DNA of 64,000 nt. Origin: Apostichopus japonicus. Taxonomy: Eukaryota; Echinodermata; Holothuroidea; Aspidochirotida; Stichopodidae. The translations under genes and the position numbers were made by a program. Positions 1-13,300 of this stretch are shown piece after piece; positions within the stretch are counted from its first letter, which is position 1, and every line of letters starts with the position of its first letter. The DNA lies in the NCBI RefSeq assembly GCF_037975245.1, contig NC_092569.1, forward strand, positions 17,001,501-17,065,500. The letters are read 5' to 3'. Below the pieces are notes generated by a model. That model did no database searches. It was not told where the DNA came from and worked only from the letters and a program-made list of their open reading frames with translations.

Positions 1-976
1 AATTGCAGTAATTTTATGTAATAGAAAGCGGACTGCAATTATTATTCGATTACATGTTTTTCGCTTGAAATAAGAAGCAAAAGTTTGATACTTGAATTAA
101 TCAAATTTAAAGATTGTTTTTCACTCGAGTATGATTAACCTATCCTTTACTTTGTCAATACTTAGCGTACCAATGTAGTCAAATCGATCTGTTACTAGGC
201 AGTTATACATATCTATTTAAAACTTATAGCGTCTTGATCATAGTTAATGAAATTTAGTGAGATCTACCTTGGAACTTTTACAGTTTCCAAAATGAATAGA
301 GTATAACTATTCAATTGTCTTAAAATAACTTTATCAAATGTTGTGTTTTATTTTGAAAAAAGTAAAAGTTATGTACCTAACTATAAAGAAAAACATACGA
401 ATGTAGTTTTCAGCTTTAATGTTATTGCATACATCAGCGACGAATGGGAAATTAATACACTTAGCCAGATGTATAGGCGATAAGGTGCGATATTAATTGA
501 AAATATGAGAGAAAGTTTACCAAGGCAATGTAACATTTGAAATATAACTAAACAGAAAATATATTTTTTTATGCATTTTTTTTCTAAGTTGCATTGCAAA
601 TTTTAAAACAAAAACACTTTTCTGTAGGCTGCTGAAGATAGATTATTCTTTTGGAAAAAAGGAATTTATATAGAAGAAGAATTGTTTTTCGAAAAATTCA
701 TTTAATTTTTTATCAGTGGCCACATTAAAACTGCATGAGCTACTAAAAACCAAAATGTTGTATTATAAATTGTAAAACAGATGATCAAGTTATAACAAGT
801 TTTTCTTTTTTTGTTGGAAAATTTATAATTAAGCAAGCAAGAAAGAAACATGTCAAAAAAATGCCCAGTAGTTGAATATTCTACATTGAAATTATAAGAT
901 CTAACAAGCAACACAGAAACGTGGACGCAAAGATTGGTAAGAACTAAGAACAGAAACTGTAAAATGTTTAACTCAC
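1..976 (-). other. Intron 1 (5' part) of gene Z
   Basis: Non-coding. It matches, by eye almost base for base, 15355-16428 in gene A intron 1 and about 37690-38668 in gene B intron 1. No exon or mobile element was recognised in it. Confidence 0.6.
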
Positions 977-1057
977 CGTTTCTTCCGAGGACGTAAAGGC
1001 GCTGGTTGTTGTGAACAAGAATGCAAATACTGCTCGAACAGCCACGGAAAGCTCCAT
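977..1057 (-). CDS. Signal-peptide first exon of FReD gene Z (rest outside window)
   Basis: Minus-strand ATG at 1057 opens 27 codons that begin [15 protein letters not shown] and end in SSEET, a hydrophobic secretion signal, followed at once by a GTGAGT donor (phase 0). The same exon heads genes A (16429-16509) and B (38669-38749). Its gene would run leftwards; in A the second exon lies 3.4 kb further down, so all remaining exons of Z fall outside the window. A TATA box lies 100 nt upstream. The first exon itself looks intact, but whether the gene is functional cannot be judged. Confidence 0.7.
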
Positions 1058-1156
1058 ATTTATGAATGTCTTGGTAAAATACGAATGATAATTCAAATGA
1101 ATTGTATCTCTAGAGGTAAGAAATATTCCTAAAAACAATGGATGACCCGAAGTGCA

Positions 1157-1162
1157 TTTATA
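1157..1162 (-). promoter_or_regulatory. TATA box of gene Z
   Basis: TATAAA on the minus strand, 100 nt upstream of the ATG. The surrounding bases (ACAACTTTATAAATGCACTT) are kept in the A and B copies, which supports a core promoter. Confidence 0.5.
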
Positions 1163-3000
1163 AAGTTGTAAACTTATGATGTCTCACAGCCAGATTGCAT
1201 TGTACTTGTACGTTGTATTTACCGTCTTTCAGTTGTAAACATATAAGGATTCAAAGGCATCCATCCACAATGGAAACTTCCAGTCGGTCAAGAAAGAGGG
1301 ATTCGTTACGTCACGTTGCCGAGATATCTATACATTGTACGCGAATTTGCCATTTACATGTTTGTAGATGACTTGTGTGTATTTAATGTATAGAAGCGGG
1401 TTGAGTATAACAATAATATTCTAGTATAAGACACTTAACCAAACGACGTTAAGTGTCACAGAAAGCTGAACTCACGAAATAGGTGTAGATTTTTTTTTTA
1501 TTCAATTGATCCTAGAACAATTGAAAAGTTGAAAACTGTAAGGAAACAACGATGAAATTCCATTTTTTTAAACTTGAGTTGCCATGGTCTATACTATCAG
1601 CATGCAACGTGCTTGTACTGCTAAATATAAGGTACTCAATTGGTATACAACCTTTACTAAAATTATTCAAATCACTTCGTGGAATCAACGTTCTCTACCC
1701 TCTCCGTTTCTTGACCCTCTCTTATTTAGTATGTGTACTTTTGATACACACCTACAAACGGAATCACATACACCAGTGATCTGCATAGGGAGAGGGCAGG
1801 CGCAGAGTGTTTTCCTACATACCATTTCGGGGACGAAGCGGGGAAGTTCATTGAGTTCTACTACAAAATATATTATAGATGATAGAAATAATATCATTTA
1901 ACATATACCAAATTAAACATGTTCCTTAGATCCTTCCCCATTGGTCAAATTTGGTGCCCCAAGTAACATTTGAACAATTGTAAACTATCTTTACTTAACA
2001 GCCTTGAAACTAACCATATTTTCCAAATATATTACTGAATTGAAACTCAAAAATGTGTTTCTTTTCAATCGTGATTTACTATTACGTTTCTTACATTGTA
2101 CAGATATTGTTTTAGGGAAGTTAATAATAAGCGGACAGAATTTCAAGCGTAAAGATAATCAACACTTCCGAACAATAACAGTGGTATTTTAACTAGTAGA
2201 TGTTGACGTCTACACAAATCTTTATGGTATCTAGATAAATGGGTGTCTGACCGTTATTAGAGCATAACGAGAATGCTATTATATTTTATGTTAAAACTGG
2301 TTTCTTATAAATATTCGGAGACCTTGTGTGCTCTGTTCTCATATTGTTTACAGTACATAAATGCATCGCTAACACTTTGTTTTCAAAATCCTATGTATTT
2401 CTTTAGAATCGGTGTATTATTTTAATAATGACTTGCCGAATCGAAATTAGAATTAGTATACAAATAAAACATGGTACAGTGATGTGATTTTGACAATTAG
2501 GTTCATTTTTTGTCCTTCCAATCGTTTTGTTTTAAGTTATCATTTTTGTTTGGACTATAATTTAATAGTACAGTTTAAGCTGTCTCAATGTTCTTGCGTT
2601 ACTATAATCATGATATAAATACCTTTGCATATGACGCTCAGTTTCGGCTGAGGTTTCATTCAGCAACTACAAAACTGTTTGTCCAACGATGGTATAAAGT
2701 TATAAACGTACACATATTATCGCAATCATCGTTGCCGGTTATCTCGTTGGTTACATTGTGTGATAAATGGAGGGAGATGGGGCCTCGTAGCAATACTAGA
2801 AAGCAAAATAATAGGATACTATTTAACACGAGACGCAATTCCCGTCAATTACGGATAACGTCCATCGCAAACTGTTTTAATAGAGCCTTAAATTGCATTT
2901 TGTAATTGTAGTCCAAACTTTTTTCTTGCCAACCGATATCATATTTTTAGTAAGACGGGGGGGGGGGGGATTGGAAAGAGACATTTGACTGGAGGAGGCT
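1163..3000. repeat. 5' flank block of signal exon, copy 0
   Basis: Upstream flank shared with about 16615-19000 and 38855-40050, and partly with 60640-61750. It contains only short frames that are not conserved between copies. It carries a G-run at about 2957-2966. Confidence 0.55.
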
Positions 3001-3245
3001 CGTATCCCGCTTTTTGTTTCAATCTGCGACTAGAAATTGAACTAATAATCTTCTAATTATAGGTTTCTTGAGTGGTTTTAATCTTCAAATATTAAACATA
3101 ATTTAATGTATTTTTTTAGCTACTACCAAGAGCTTGTTTCATCTAGTTGATTTTTCTTTCTCATACCGAGGTTATCTTATGACACATTATGTTTTAGAGA
3201 GAAATCACATGATCGACTATCCGTCATCAACGACGTAATCAGGCT
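3001..3245 (-). pseudogene. Relict of a FReD gene 3' flank
   Basis: The stretch ending agagagaaatcacatgatcg...ctatccgtcat resembles the sequence just past the stop codons of genes A (8200-8360) and D (62090-62280). No last-exon coding sequence follows it, so this looks like the 3' UTR of a lost array member. Confidence 0.4.
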
Positions 3246-4525
3246 GATAATGGTTAAAGGTTAATGTTTAAGGTTTTTTGGCAATTGTATCATGGAATAA
3301 ATAATCGACTGAATACATGCAATATATTCCAAGCCTCCCATGATGTGTATTGATGTCCTTAAACATATTAGAGAATTTTACTTTATATGGTTTACCTTGT
3401 AAGTTTACCGATATCAAAACCTTTCTTCATATACACATGCCTATTACAATACAAATTCATAACCGTCACCCTCACAACTATACAATGTTTGTGTCACTGA
3501 AAAAAAAATCATTTTGTTGCCGACACTGACATTGTTTGAGATTTGAGACCCTTAAATACGCTAACGATATCGTCCATGCAGCAGTATATACACTAACATA
3601 CACATATCCTTTTTTTTCCATTAATATAATAGTTATTTTAGTCTCGATTACGTAGACAGAATTATCAACAAGGAACTTATTTTACAACAGGCTCTAAACA
3701 GTGGTTGTTTGTTATAGATAGCTTTAGGCATATTTGTCACGTGGACATTGTTTACTGCGGTTGCCTGCAGACTCGTGACTGATCTGTGCTTTAGATGAAT
3801 CATTTGAAAAGACTCTGGAAATGCGTTCCCACGAACCCGGGCATGCTCTGACCCAGCCATGACATCTCGGAAAAAGAAAGGTCAACCCTGATGTGAGTAC
3901 GGGGCTATGTATAGGGCTGGGTCTGGACCTAATAGCCCTCCGAAGAAAGGTGGATTGAGATTTGCTGAGACACTTGGTTCACGATACCGTGGTTCACTTA
4001 ACATAATTTGGCAACGTTTGCATTTCTAGAAATGACTCTCATTCACCATTGGATATGACAAACCGCTTTATAGTATAGCCTTAAACATTGATTCTAAAAA
4101 AATAACGCAAATCTGACATGTCTACCGTGTACTGCGTGTGACTGTCAAAGGTCAAAAAGTTTAGTACGTCGTGTGTAGACTATAGACAACACGTAACATT
4201 ACAACTAAAGTAGTAAAGTTTCATATGAGGACAGTTTGTGAACATACTCGAGAAAAAACATAGTCATTATCCCTAGGTTAAGAGAATTATAGCTAAGACA
4301 TATTGTTTACATATAACTTCATTGGTTACCGAGGGCTGAGATTAACTAAGAAGCATGGTTGATAAGTTTAAGTGATGATTAGGTCTCTTTTATGAACATG
4401 TTTATTTCGTAGGTCTTCAGTTACGGGATAGGCTATGGAGCTAACGTAATATGCAGTAGGTTAAAATATATTATAACAATAAACCATTTTGGCCTACGAT
4501 TAGGTTGATTGATGATTATTTACAG
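3246..4525. other. Intergenic, nothing recognised
   Basis: No conserved exon, repeat or RNA gene was recognised. The short frames present show no family features. Confidence 0.4.
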
Positions 4526-4692
4526 GTGATTCATATTTGTTTTTGCAAAGTTCTGAATATTTAAAGATTGTTGAGATTTTCAACGTCAGAGTTCTACGTC
4601 CAACTCTGCGGAATATACATTATCAAGCTAGACGGCTTGAAAAACCATTCGAAGTTTTCTGTAACGACTATGTTGGCCATTGGGTCGAGGGG
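4526..4692 (+). pseudogene. Relict FReD exon 3 (plus strand)
   Basis: After a TTTACAG acceptor the sequence follows exon 3 of gene P (20947-21116): tcatattt, aaagttctgaatat, caacgtca, accattcgaagt and ttctg all align. The cysteines of the PKDCRDV and QC segments are lost, there are small deletions, and the WTV end has become a GGTATTACGTCC donor-like scar. It is a dead copy of the first FReD's opening exon. Confidence 0.6.
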
Positions 4693-5110
4693 TATTACGT
4701 CCATGACTATTAAAAATTGTTCAAGTATATGAGGAACGGCGACATAACTAAAGTATATATTCTCATGTCAGCTCATACCATGCTTTTAAATAGTTTTATT
4801 TCCCTAATAAAGTTAATATATTGATTAGCCATTGGAACATCTTACACCAAGAATATGAGATCTCAATGTATTATGTTGCTAGATCTTGCAATTAAAACTA
4901 ATAATATTTGACGAATCAAACAACACAGACATGCATTTCGTGCGGATAACACATTTTCTAATGGACACTCGAAAATTTAAATTCATAAACCTATGCATCC
5001 CTGTCATAAATCTAAGTGCCTTGTGTATTATTATATCTTAGCGTGTTCACTATGAAGAATCTCTAATTCCTCTAAGCAAGACTTACTTTCTGAAAGTGTA
5101 ATGCACATAC

Positions 5111-5175
5111 TTCACCACGCATGACCGTGACAATGACTCCCACTGTTCTGAGAGACACCGTAGCTGGTGGCATTA
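5111..5175 (+). pseudogene. Relict FReD last exon (plus strand)
   Basis: ttcaccacgcatgaccgtga followed by caatgactc, gagagacaccg and gctggtggca corresponds to the calcium-site segment (STHDRDND ... HRSGWWH) of the last exon, with about 12 nt deleted in between and a stop right after WWH. With 4526-4692 it marks a plus-strand pseudogene whose middle exons have been lost. Confidence 0.6.
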
Positions 5176-8047
5176 GTGTACTATTGGGGCATTAAGTGAC
5201 AGAGGGCAGCTCTAATTGGATATTGTGGTGGATAACATTGGATATTCCGAAATAATAACAAAGATAATCATCAGTTCTTTTAACGACGCTTTAACGACGG
5301 CAATGTGGGAGACGCCGGTAAGGTCCCATGGATTACAGCTAACACGTCGGGTGGCTTCTAATTCAAACATTTTAATTAACATTTGCAATCATAAAGTCTT
5401 TCCCGATGGAAACACCGTATATTGCTCTTAGATGAAACCCCACGTTCATATATCCCAGCTGGGTATCGAACCACAGCACCGGTATAGGATATTTCGTGGA
5501 ATTACTTCAATATTATTTTAACTCCGTTCTACAAACCGCTGCTGATACAATTTATTATGGAAAACATACGGCTTATTCAAACTAATTATTTCCATTAAAT
5601 CTACGAGACTATAGCACATTCACAACCAGGAACATCGCTAAGAAAGTGGTAGGCCTGTCGATTCATATTGCGCTTGATAATGTAATCATGAAACGGTTTG
5701 AAAAATAGTTATTGAGAATATGAAAAATTATCCATCCAGGTTTCCGATCGAATAGGTTCTTGCTTGCCCAGTTTGTCGGGAACAAATTGGTAATTTTAAA
5801 GCTCATACTGGGACGTTTAGGAGAATCGCTACACATGTAAAATCTAAGCTCGGTAATTTGAAGGTTTAGAAATATCATTTTCTTTGATATCCGATCATCA
5901 TTTTCCCCCATATAGTTCTACAAGGCTCGTGGCCAGAAATGATTTTTCTCGGGAGTTTGGGCGATAATGCTGGCTGATGACCGTCCTGAGCTGAGTCTTG
6001 GAAGAGGGATATCCTCTCCTCTTTGAAGAAATTCATGTAGAGATAAGAGAGCCTATATGTCGCATAATTTTAACTACTTATGTGTAATACAAGTGTCAAT
6101 TTTACATGTGTGTTATTAAATGTAGGTCTTTTGGCAAATGTATGAATCTTTTAGGAAGTAGGAGGTGAGGGGATCGGGGAATGGGGGATGGAGGGAGTGT
6201 TTCGACGTTTAATCTCGAAATGTTGAGCCTTTATTACAAAATACGTAAAATTGTGCTAATAAAACCTTGCTTAGGCCTAGGTTGAGTGGGCATGGGGGGG
6301 GGGGGGCAGTTTAACCCGTCAAGTGCATGGTGTAATTCTTCCTGGCTATATACAAAGAGTCATTTTATCCGCACTATCAATGGGAGATTTGGATGCCCCA
6401 CCCGCCTGCCCCCTCCTCCTCGAAGAACATGTTCCGATATGTCGTCTAAAGCCAGAAGGCCAGGAATTCTAAGAAGATTGTCATACACAAAAAGGTGCTT
6501 GTATCCTTCTACCGTCTGGATGACCTGGTTCATCATTTATATCGGAGGATTGACATTGAGTCGTTCACATTCGGTCTCTTTTGAAGTAGATAGCGATTTG
6601 ATAACATTATGTATTCGTCTCACTTTATATTATAATGTGGTAATTATTTTGTACATAATCGAGGTATTTTCAAAAGTACCACAATATGTTTGATTAATTA
6701 TAATTTTTCAAGTTCTAGTCTTTTTTCTATGATAACGTCGGTTAAGACAGAGCTTGCGGCTCGCTAAAGATTCCGTAAAAGCAGAACGCACCAAAACATG
6801 GTTACATTACAGTGATCCGACTTACCCCCATCCACTCCCACGCTTTTGATTTTATGGTTCGTTAATTGTTTTAAGCATCGATATAATAGAATACATAAAC
6901 ATTTTTAAATAATTGGACGTCTATCCCCCACCCCCCCCCCCTTGGTTATGAATAAAAAATTCTATACTGCACACGAAATGTAAACACATTGAAGACTCGC
7001 CCCGCACAACGTGCCGCCATCTTTAACAAGTTAACTTTCCGTTGCTTGCAAGTGAAATTTTTCTCTTGTCGCTACAAAATGCAAACAGTAATGAATCGTG
7101 ATACCTTGTTATCTTTAGCTGGACCTGAGATGTCCATCGCTGTATCTTTTGTACACTGTGATGTGGATATTGACCGCAGCTGTATGTACTGACTGTACAC
7201 TAGTGTCTAATTACCGACGGTAGCAAGCTGTGTGTGTATTTTCTGGGATCGATGGGGGTGTCTAACACTTCTGTACACCTCATTCGAAACTATTTCAGAT
7301 TACCGGTATAAGACGTTTCTTTTTGCGCGAGTCTTCACACCCTTTGAAGGAGAAGCAATTTTAACTTCCATATTTAATGTTAAAGATAGAGATGCTAACA
7401 AACCCTTCCAATACAATCCAGAAGCCTGGTATGGTAATATTTTGATATACACTGTTGTGTTATCATGGTACAGTGCAATCAAAATTAATCTCAAATTAAT
7501 CTCTTCCACATTATTCAATGGATATTGAGTGCTGGGAATACTTTTTCTTTACCATTCTTTTACGAATTGTCTTTGGCACAAAGTCCAGGAACTGAATGTG
7601 TGAAACAATAGTTGATATCATAAACACAGAAACAGGATGAGACTGATATAATGATATGGTCGACGACCACGGATATTATAATACGACATTGCTTGGCAAT
7701 ATGAAGCTAGGAAGACAAGGTCATCAGGCAAAATTTCAAAAGTAGAATAATTGATGGTGCTTTTACAATATTTCGCTAGATCTGTATTACGGGGAATGTA
7801 TTGCAAAAAAAAAACAACTAATTTTTAAAGAAGGAAATGTTTGTAGTGAAACGCAGCTTAAAGGAAGGGTTGCGCTATTGAGGTAATTTTATTCATACGC
7901 AATGACAGGGATAGACATTTGATTGGGGGTTCTCGTCACCTGCCCCAACCCCCCCCCCCACCCCCGCTGGTTACGCCACTGTACTTCAGCGATATAAACA
8001 CAAGAAACCAAATAAATACACCTATATGATCATGTCGTTGATTCATA
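5176..8047. repeat. Intergenic block duplicated at about 27.6-30.57 kb
   Basis: Non-coding as far as can be seen. About 5930-7560 is very similar to 28530-30190. It holds a scar of a tRNA-like element at 5453-5485 (tcgaacc joined directly to acagcaccgg, with the internal part present at 28021-28085 missing), G/C homopolymers at 6294-6306, 6926-6940 and 7950-7965, and one arm of a foldback element at about 7350. Short frames at 6286-6693 and 7232-7528 are not preserved as genes in the second copy. Confidence 0.5.
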
Positions 8048-8053
8048 TTTATT
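8048..8053 (-). other. Polyadenylation signal of gene A
   Basis: AATAAA on the minus strand, 314 nt past the gene A stop codon. The same hexamer stands at the equivalent place after gene B (30569-30574). Confidence 0.5.
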
Positions 8054-8366
8054 ACAGTTGAAACACAATCAGTTTAGGTAATAATTGCAGTTCAAGGAAT
8101 ATTCAACAATGTGTCTGAAGATTAATGAATGTTTTTTTTTTTGCAGTCGGCGCCTCACATTTGAACAAATACTCTCCTCATTACATTTTTCTTGAGAGGT
8201 TTCAATCCTCGAAGATGATACATGATATATCGGTACTACGAAAGGCTCGTGTCGTCCAGTTGATTTGTCTTTCTGATAACGGAAAAAAAATATCTGTTCG
8301 TTTTACATCTCATATTTTCCACCATGGATTCGATAGAAACCACATGATAGACTAACCGTCATTAAC

Positions 8367-8671
8367 TCAAGAGATCGGTCGAATTTTCATCTCAACAGTT
8401 TGGGGATTGCAGTTATTATAATAGTAAGAAAAGATCCTCTCTCCGTTGCCTCCATTGTAGTCACCGTTGAGGTTTTCATAAGTACAAAGTGAATGACAGC
8501 TGCTTCCGTATTGGAAATAATAGCAATTATCACTGTAACAATTAGAGCACCAATGATTCGAGTGCCACCAGCCACTTCTGTGCTTCTCTGCACAGTCGAA
8601 GTTGCCACATGCGTCATTGTCTCGGTCATGCGTGCTGAATTGTTTTCCTTTGTTAACATAGAAATAATAAC
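8367..8671 (-). CDS. Gene A exon 8: second FReD, C-terminal P subdomain
   Basis: 305 nt after GCTTCGCAG. It encodes [26 protein letters not shown], a Cys-rich stretch (WCSNC ... SSCHSLC), [12 protein letters not shown] and VEMKIRP, then TGA. The true frame lacks an initial ATG and is overlapped by longer out-of-frame ORFs. Confidence 0.85.
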
Positions 8672-10282
8672 CTGCGAAGCAAAACAGCGAGGACCATCAG
8701 TGGTTAATACTTGGTCATTAAACAATACCTTAAGTATCCTGATATATTGCAAACTTTTGTTGGGACATAAAATAGGTTTTACAGTTGAAGAAGGAAAGAA
8801 GGGGGCGGGGGATTCACATTGATAGTGATTCATAATTCTTTTATAATGGAGTAATTCCGTGATCATTATATATTAATCATGTGCTGATTTATTTTGTTTT
8901 GCTCTTTATTTTAATCAGGCTTACTTTTAAAGGAGATGACGATTGACTTGGATTTAATTAAATGATTATTAATATAAAAAATAGTTTTGTCTACAGGAAA
9001 ATATTGTCTAATGATAATAAATATTATGATAAAATTAGTAAATATTGTGTTTGAATCTAAATGAGAACAAAATTTTGGGCTTTTCATTAACTAGTTTTTA
9101 GAAATTATTTTCACATTGTAATTTCAGTCTATGATTAGGGTTGTCTTTGTCTTCAAACACGGTGTGTGGCCTTCTTGGTATATTTGTTTCACATAACATA
9201 TAAGAAACATTATTATGTTAGTAGTGTGTGTTCCCTGCAAGCCCTTGGTATTTAATTTGTCTTTAAATTGTTCTGTGAAGATTTATTTCTTTTCCAAAAT
9301 ATTTACTGTTCTTAGACTGATCCTTGCTCATTCATCATGTGTTTTTTATCATCGGCTAGTCAGACTACTTCAATATTTTGTAAATGATACCAACGGTATT
9401 CAGCTGATTCGATGATATAGTTAATGATATTCGTTAATATCTAACCTTGAACTGTTTATTGAAAGTAACAGATCCAGATGGGACAATAATTTTTGCAATT
9501 GTTCACTGGTTCAAATCTTGTTCGAGACAAAACCATCTTTGTGTTTTATAAACATTATAACGCCAACACTAGCGAATGTAAAGATGGTTCTTCACATCAA
9601 TCGCAAGGTATTAAGATACTTGAATATACGTGGTATTATTTCTTCACTATTTCTATCTGTTTTGTGTTCTAATTAATGCGTGACATTATCATATATATCC
9701 AAGAAATGGATTTTAAACTTGAAAAATTATCTTTGTTAAGGTTTCTGTGTATTTAGAACATATTTTGTAGGTAATATTTATCATCAAGATGTATTGAAAC
9801 AGCTACGAACATTTTCTCATGAAGTTTATTGTGAACATACTAGTAATTTAAACATGACCTATTATCCAGGGCAATAAGCAAATGTCGAATATGGAACAAA
9901 CCTGTGGTTCCACTGTGAGTGCCCAGTTTATTCATTGTGTACTTGGTGCTTTCAGATTCGATTTGAAATTCTGTATACTCAGCATATTTAGCCGATCCAC
10001 TAGAAGTAGTGATGTCAAATCGAAGCTTGTAGTTCTTCTGATTCGTCAAGTAATGAAGCTTTTCATTTCCAAGCCATAAGTTCCTGTGGTCACCAAAACC
10101 GTCTCTGTACTCAGTCCAGTTTTGATAAAAGTTCGTAGAGCTATCAGTACGACGTTGAAACACCTGGAAGGATATCGAGTAAGAATATTAAAAGAAAGAT
10201 AATAGTGGGAGTCGTTGAAGCATGCTAACAGCCAAACTCAATCTAAGAATACCGCACGTCTACACACACACACGCATATATA

Positions 10283-10379
<97 letters not shown>

Positions 10380-13300
10380 TATACATATCTTATACATACG
10401 CGTCGATTTTTGATGATATAATTAACAATTTCATTATCTTGTTGACGTTCCGTCATCCAAAAGATTAATACCTAGGCATATTAGCAATTTACATACAAAT
10501 AACGTCTATCCTTGCCTTTGCCGTTTCTTTAAGTTAACCCTGGCGACGTACACCACATGTCCCTGTAACTTGTATCGAGTCACATATTGTTTTTCCTAGA
10601 AGGAGGGTGATGTTAAGGGTTGTCGTCATTCACATCTACTGAAATGTTTTTAATATACTGAATCCATGGTAAACATAAACGCGTACTTCCATTACCGTTA
10701 ACAATAGAATAATTCATAAAACAATCATAGAAACATAGTTGAAACGTTTCTATTGTTTCAAATCAAAGACTTACGGTCCATCCTCCACCGTTTTCCATTT
10801 TACAATTTACGTCGAATGGTAGACCAGGCCATCCAGTAGGCATTATTGTATACACGCCATCCTGTCTTTGTCTAGCGTCATACACATCCTGACAGTCTGT
10901 ATACAAGGGCTCACAAGTTTCACCGTCACCTTCGTATCCCGCATTACAATAACACTGTCGTACTTCATTCTCGACATCACACACAGCATTGGTACTACAG
11001 CTGTAGGCTGCACAGGTCAGTTGGTTATTGTTACAAGAACACTTTTGCGTGCAGTCATCGTTAACGGATGCTTCTCCATTCTAGAATTAAATTGATGAAA
11101 ATATAAAAAGACATATATTTCAAATGGTGATGGTGCTTACACTTTGCGTTATCGTAACGTTACTTAACTGAAGTTTTATTTCTGTTTCGTTTGCATTGTC
11201 ACTTGATATTGAAAATACTGGTGCAAAATACTCACCGGTACAACCAGGTTGGCCTCTGTTACGAAACACCCACATTCACTTTTATTGATACAGTCACTCC
11301 CTTGCATTAAGAAACCAGCTGGACAGGTGCAACCCTCAGTACCCAAGCAGTCACTATTACAACCAGATTGTCCGTTTGGATCTTCACATGTTCCTTGGCA
11401 AGAACATGTTCCGTAGACCATGTTCGTAGGACATGTAGAGATCAATGTACCTGTCAGTTGGTAAGACCAAAAAAATACTTCCAATTTTGACAAGCATGAT
11501 TGCAATTACCTCTGCCATGAAATACAATCATTTTAAAGTAAAATGGTTAAATAAGAAGAAGTAACGTTGAGAAGATTATGCAGATTGTAGAAAACGACTT
11601 AAATGTATATAATTGTTAAATAATAAAGTTTTCATTGTGTTAACATTAACGTTTTTCATTTACTTTTTATGATCATTTTGTACTTACGTGCATTACTTTC
11701 GAGTGGTCCAATATGTGCAACCTTATATTGCCCCCATTCATCAGTGATACGAAAACCTCTGTATATTGTATAGAAAGAAGCTCCGTTAGATAATTCTATG
11801 TCCACACGAAGTTCGTAGTCTGCTTGGTTCGTCAAATATGATAACTTTTCATTGCCGAGCCAAAACTCGGTTGAGAGAAAACCAAATCCATCTTTATACT
11901 GTGACCAACTCCTATTGAAATTCACAGAACCGCTGTCGCGACGTTGTATGACCTACAACAGAAGAGAAACAGATTGAGAATACTATCACCACTTAAATAC
12001 ATTCTCTTAATTGCACACAAATATGAAAGGACAATTAATTTTGTCCAGTCATGTAACTATTAACAAAGATCGTTTCCGAAAATAATACCCCAATCTCGAC
12101 GTTACTGAGTTGAGGATGCGACTTGTTGGTAAACCCTACATATTTTCAAGTCATAACACCTATATGCTAACATAAGGCTTAATCACGTTTAAACTATGAC
12201 ATGAACATTTTCATTGAGACGTACCGTCCAGCCTCCTCCGCTAACGTCGTTGCTGCAGTACACCTCAAATGATTCTTCAAATCCCTCTGGCTTAATAATG
12301 TATACTCCGCTAGAGTTGGACGTAGAACACTGACTTTGAACGTCTCGGCAGTCTTTTGGATATTCAGAACGTTGATAAAAGAAGTAATGGGACACTGTAA
12401 TGAAGAATTACAAATATTGAAAAATTCTATAATATGCATGCTTTGTGTTCAATTTGTAACTAAAACGTGTCACCGTTAACTGATACTTGACCGTTAAAGA
12501 AAATCCTGCCGAGAAATTTACAATTTTCTGTGATTTTAGGGGATCCCTAAAACCGCAGCAGGAAAGATGTAACTATAGACAATTGTTTGAAATGTAACAT
12601 GAACACCTAACATCAAATTTGGTAAATATATCATTTCCTGTGTTAGAACACATTTGCATTCATATATTTTTCTCTTTCTTTTTTCCCTCTCTCTCTTTTC
12701 TTATATTGTTTAGGGGGGGGGGTGGTGGGGTGATACAATTTTATTATAAAGCAATTGTCAACAATTTAAGTTGTAAAATTTATCTCACACAGATGCTGCC
12801 AATAAAACAGAAACAAAAACAGAAATAAAAACATAAATTTATCTTGGAAATAACGTAACTCTTTTATATTGGTTAACTACCTGCTTTTATATCTAGATGA
12901 AATGGCAATACAAAGCAATCAAGGTCAATGGGTAAAATATCTTACTTTGAGTGTCATCTGTAGTTGAAGGTAAACTTCTCCGATGAACAGTCTATTAATG
13001 AGAAGAAGAGTCATCACAAATATATGTCAAAATGTTCTGTTTATTGATTGTAATTGCTTGTAAAGAACTATTAATTTTTCGCAAATTCATTTATAAAATA
13101 ATCATGTATTTAAGAATTTTGGATAAAACAAAATCAAAATGATTAATAATCTGAATGACTATTCAAGAACATTCCTACCTACGCCATGATGTTAGAGAAC
13201 TTCGTCCATTACAGTTATACAATTATTCCATTATCATTTTTAAAATGAAATTTTGGTGAAATTAGTAAAAAACAATCAGAAATGACTGTAAATATTTGCC

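Noticed and set aside
6286-6693. 135-codon plus-strand frame, and a 59-codon minus-strand frame in the same segment
   Set aside because: Both lie in a highly similar part of the duplication. A one-base deletion in the second copy (near 29000) breaks the minus frame and shortens the plus frame, and the substitutions do not look like coding constraint.
7232-7528. 98-codon frame with protein-like composition
   Set aside because: The frame is interrupted in the second copy by an indel at about 29945 and it overlaps a foldback element; no homology recognised.
10215-10421. Tyr/Ile-repeat frames
   Set aside because: Produced by the (TA)n array in gene A intron 6.
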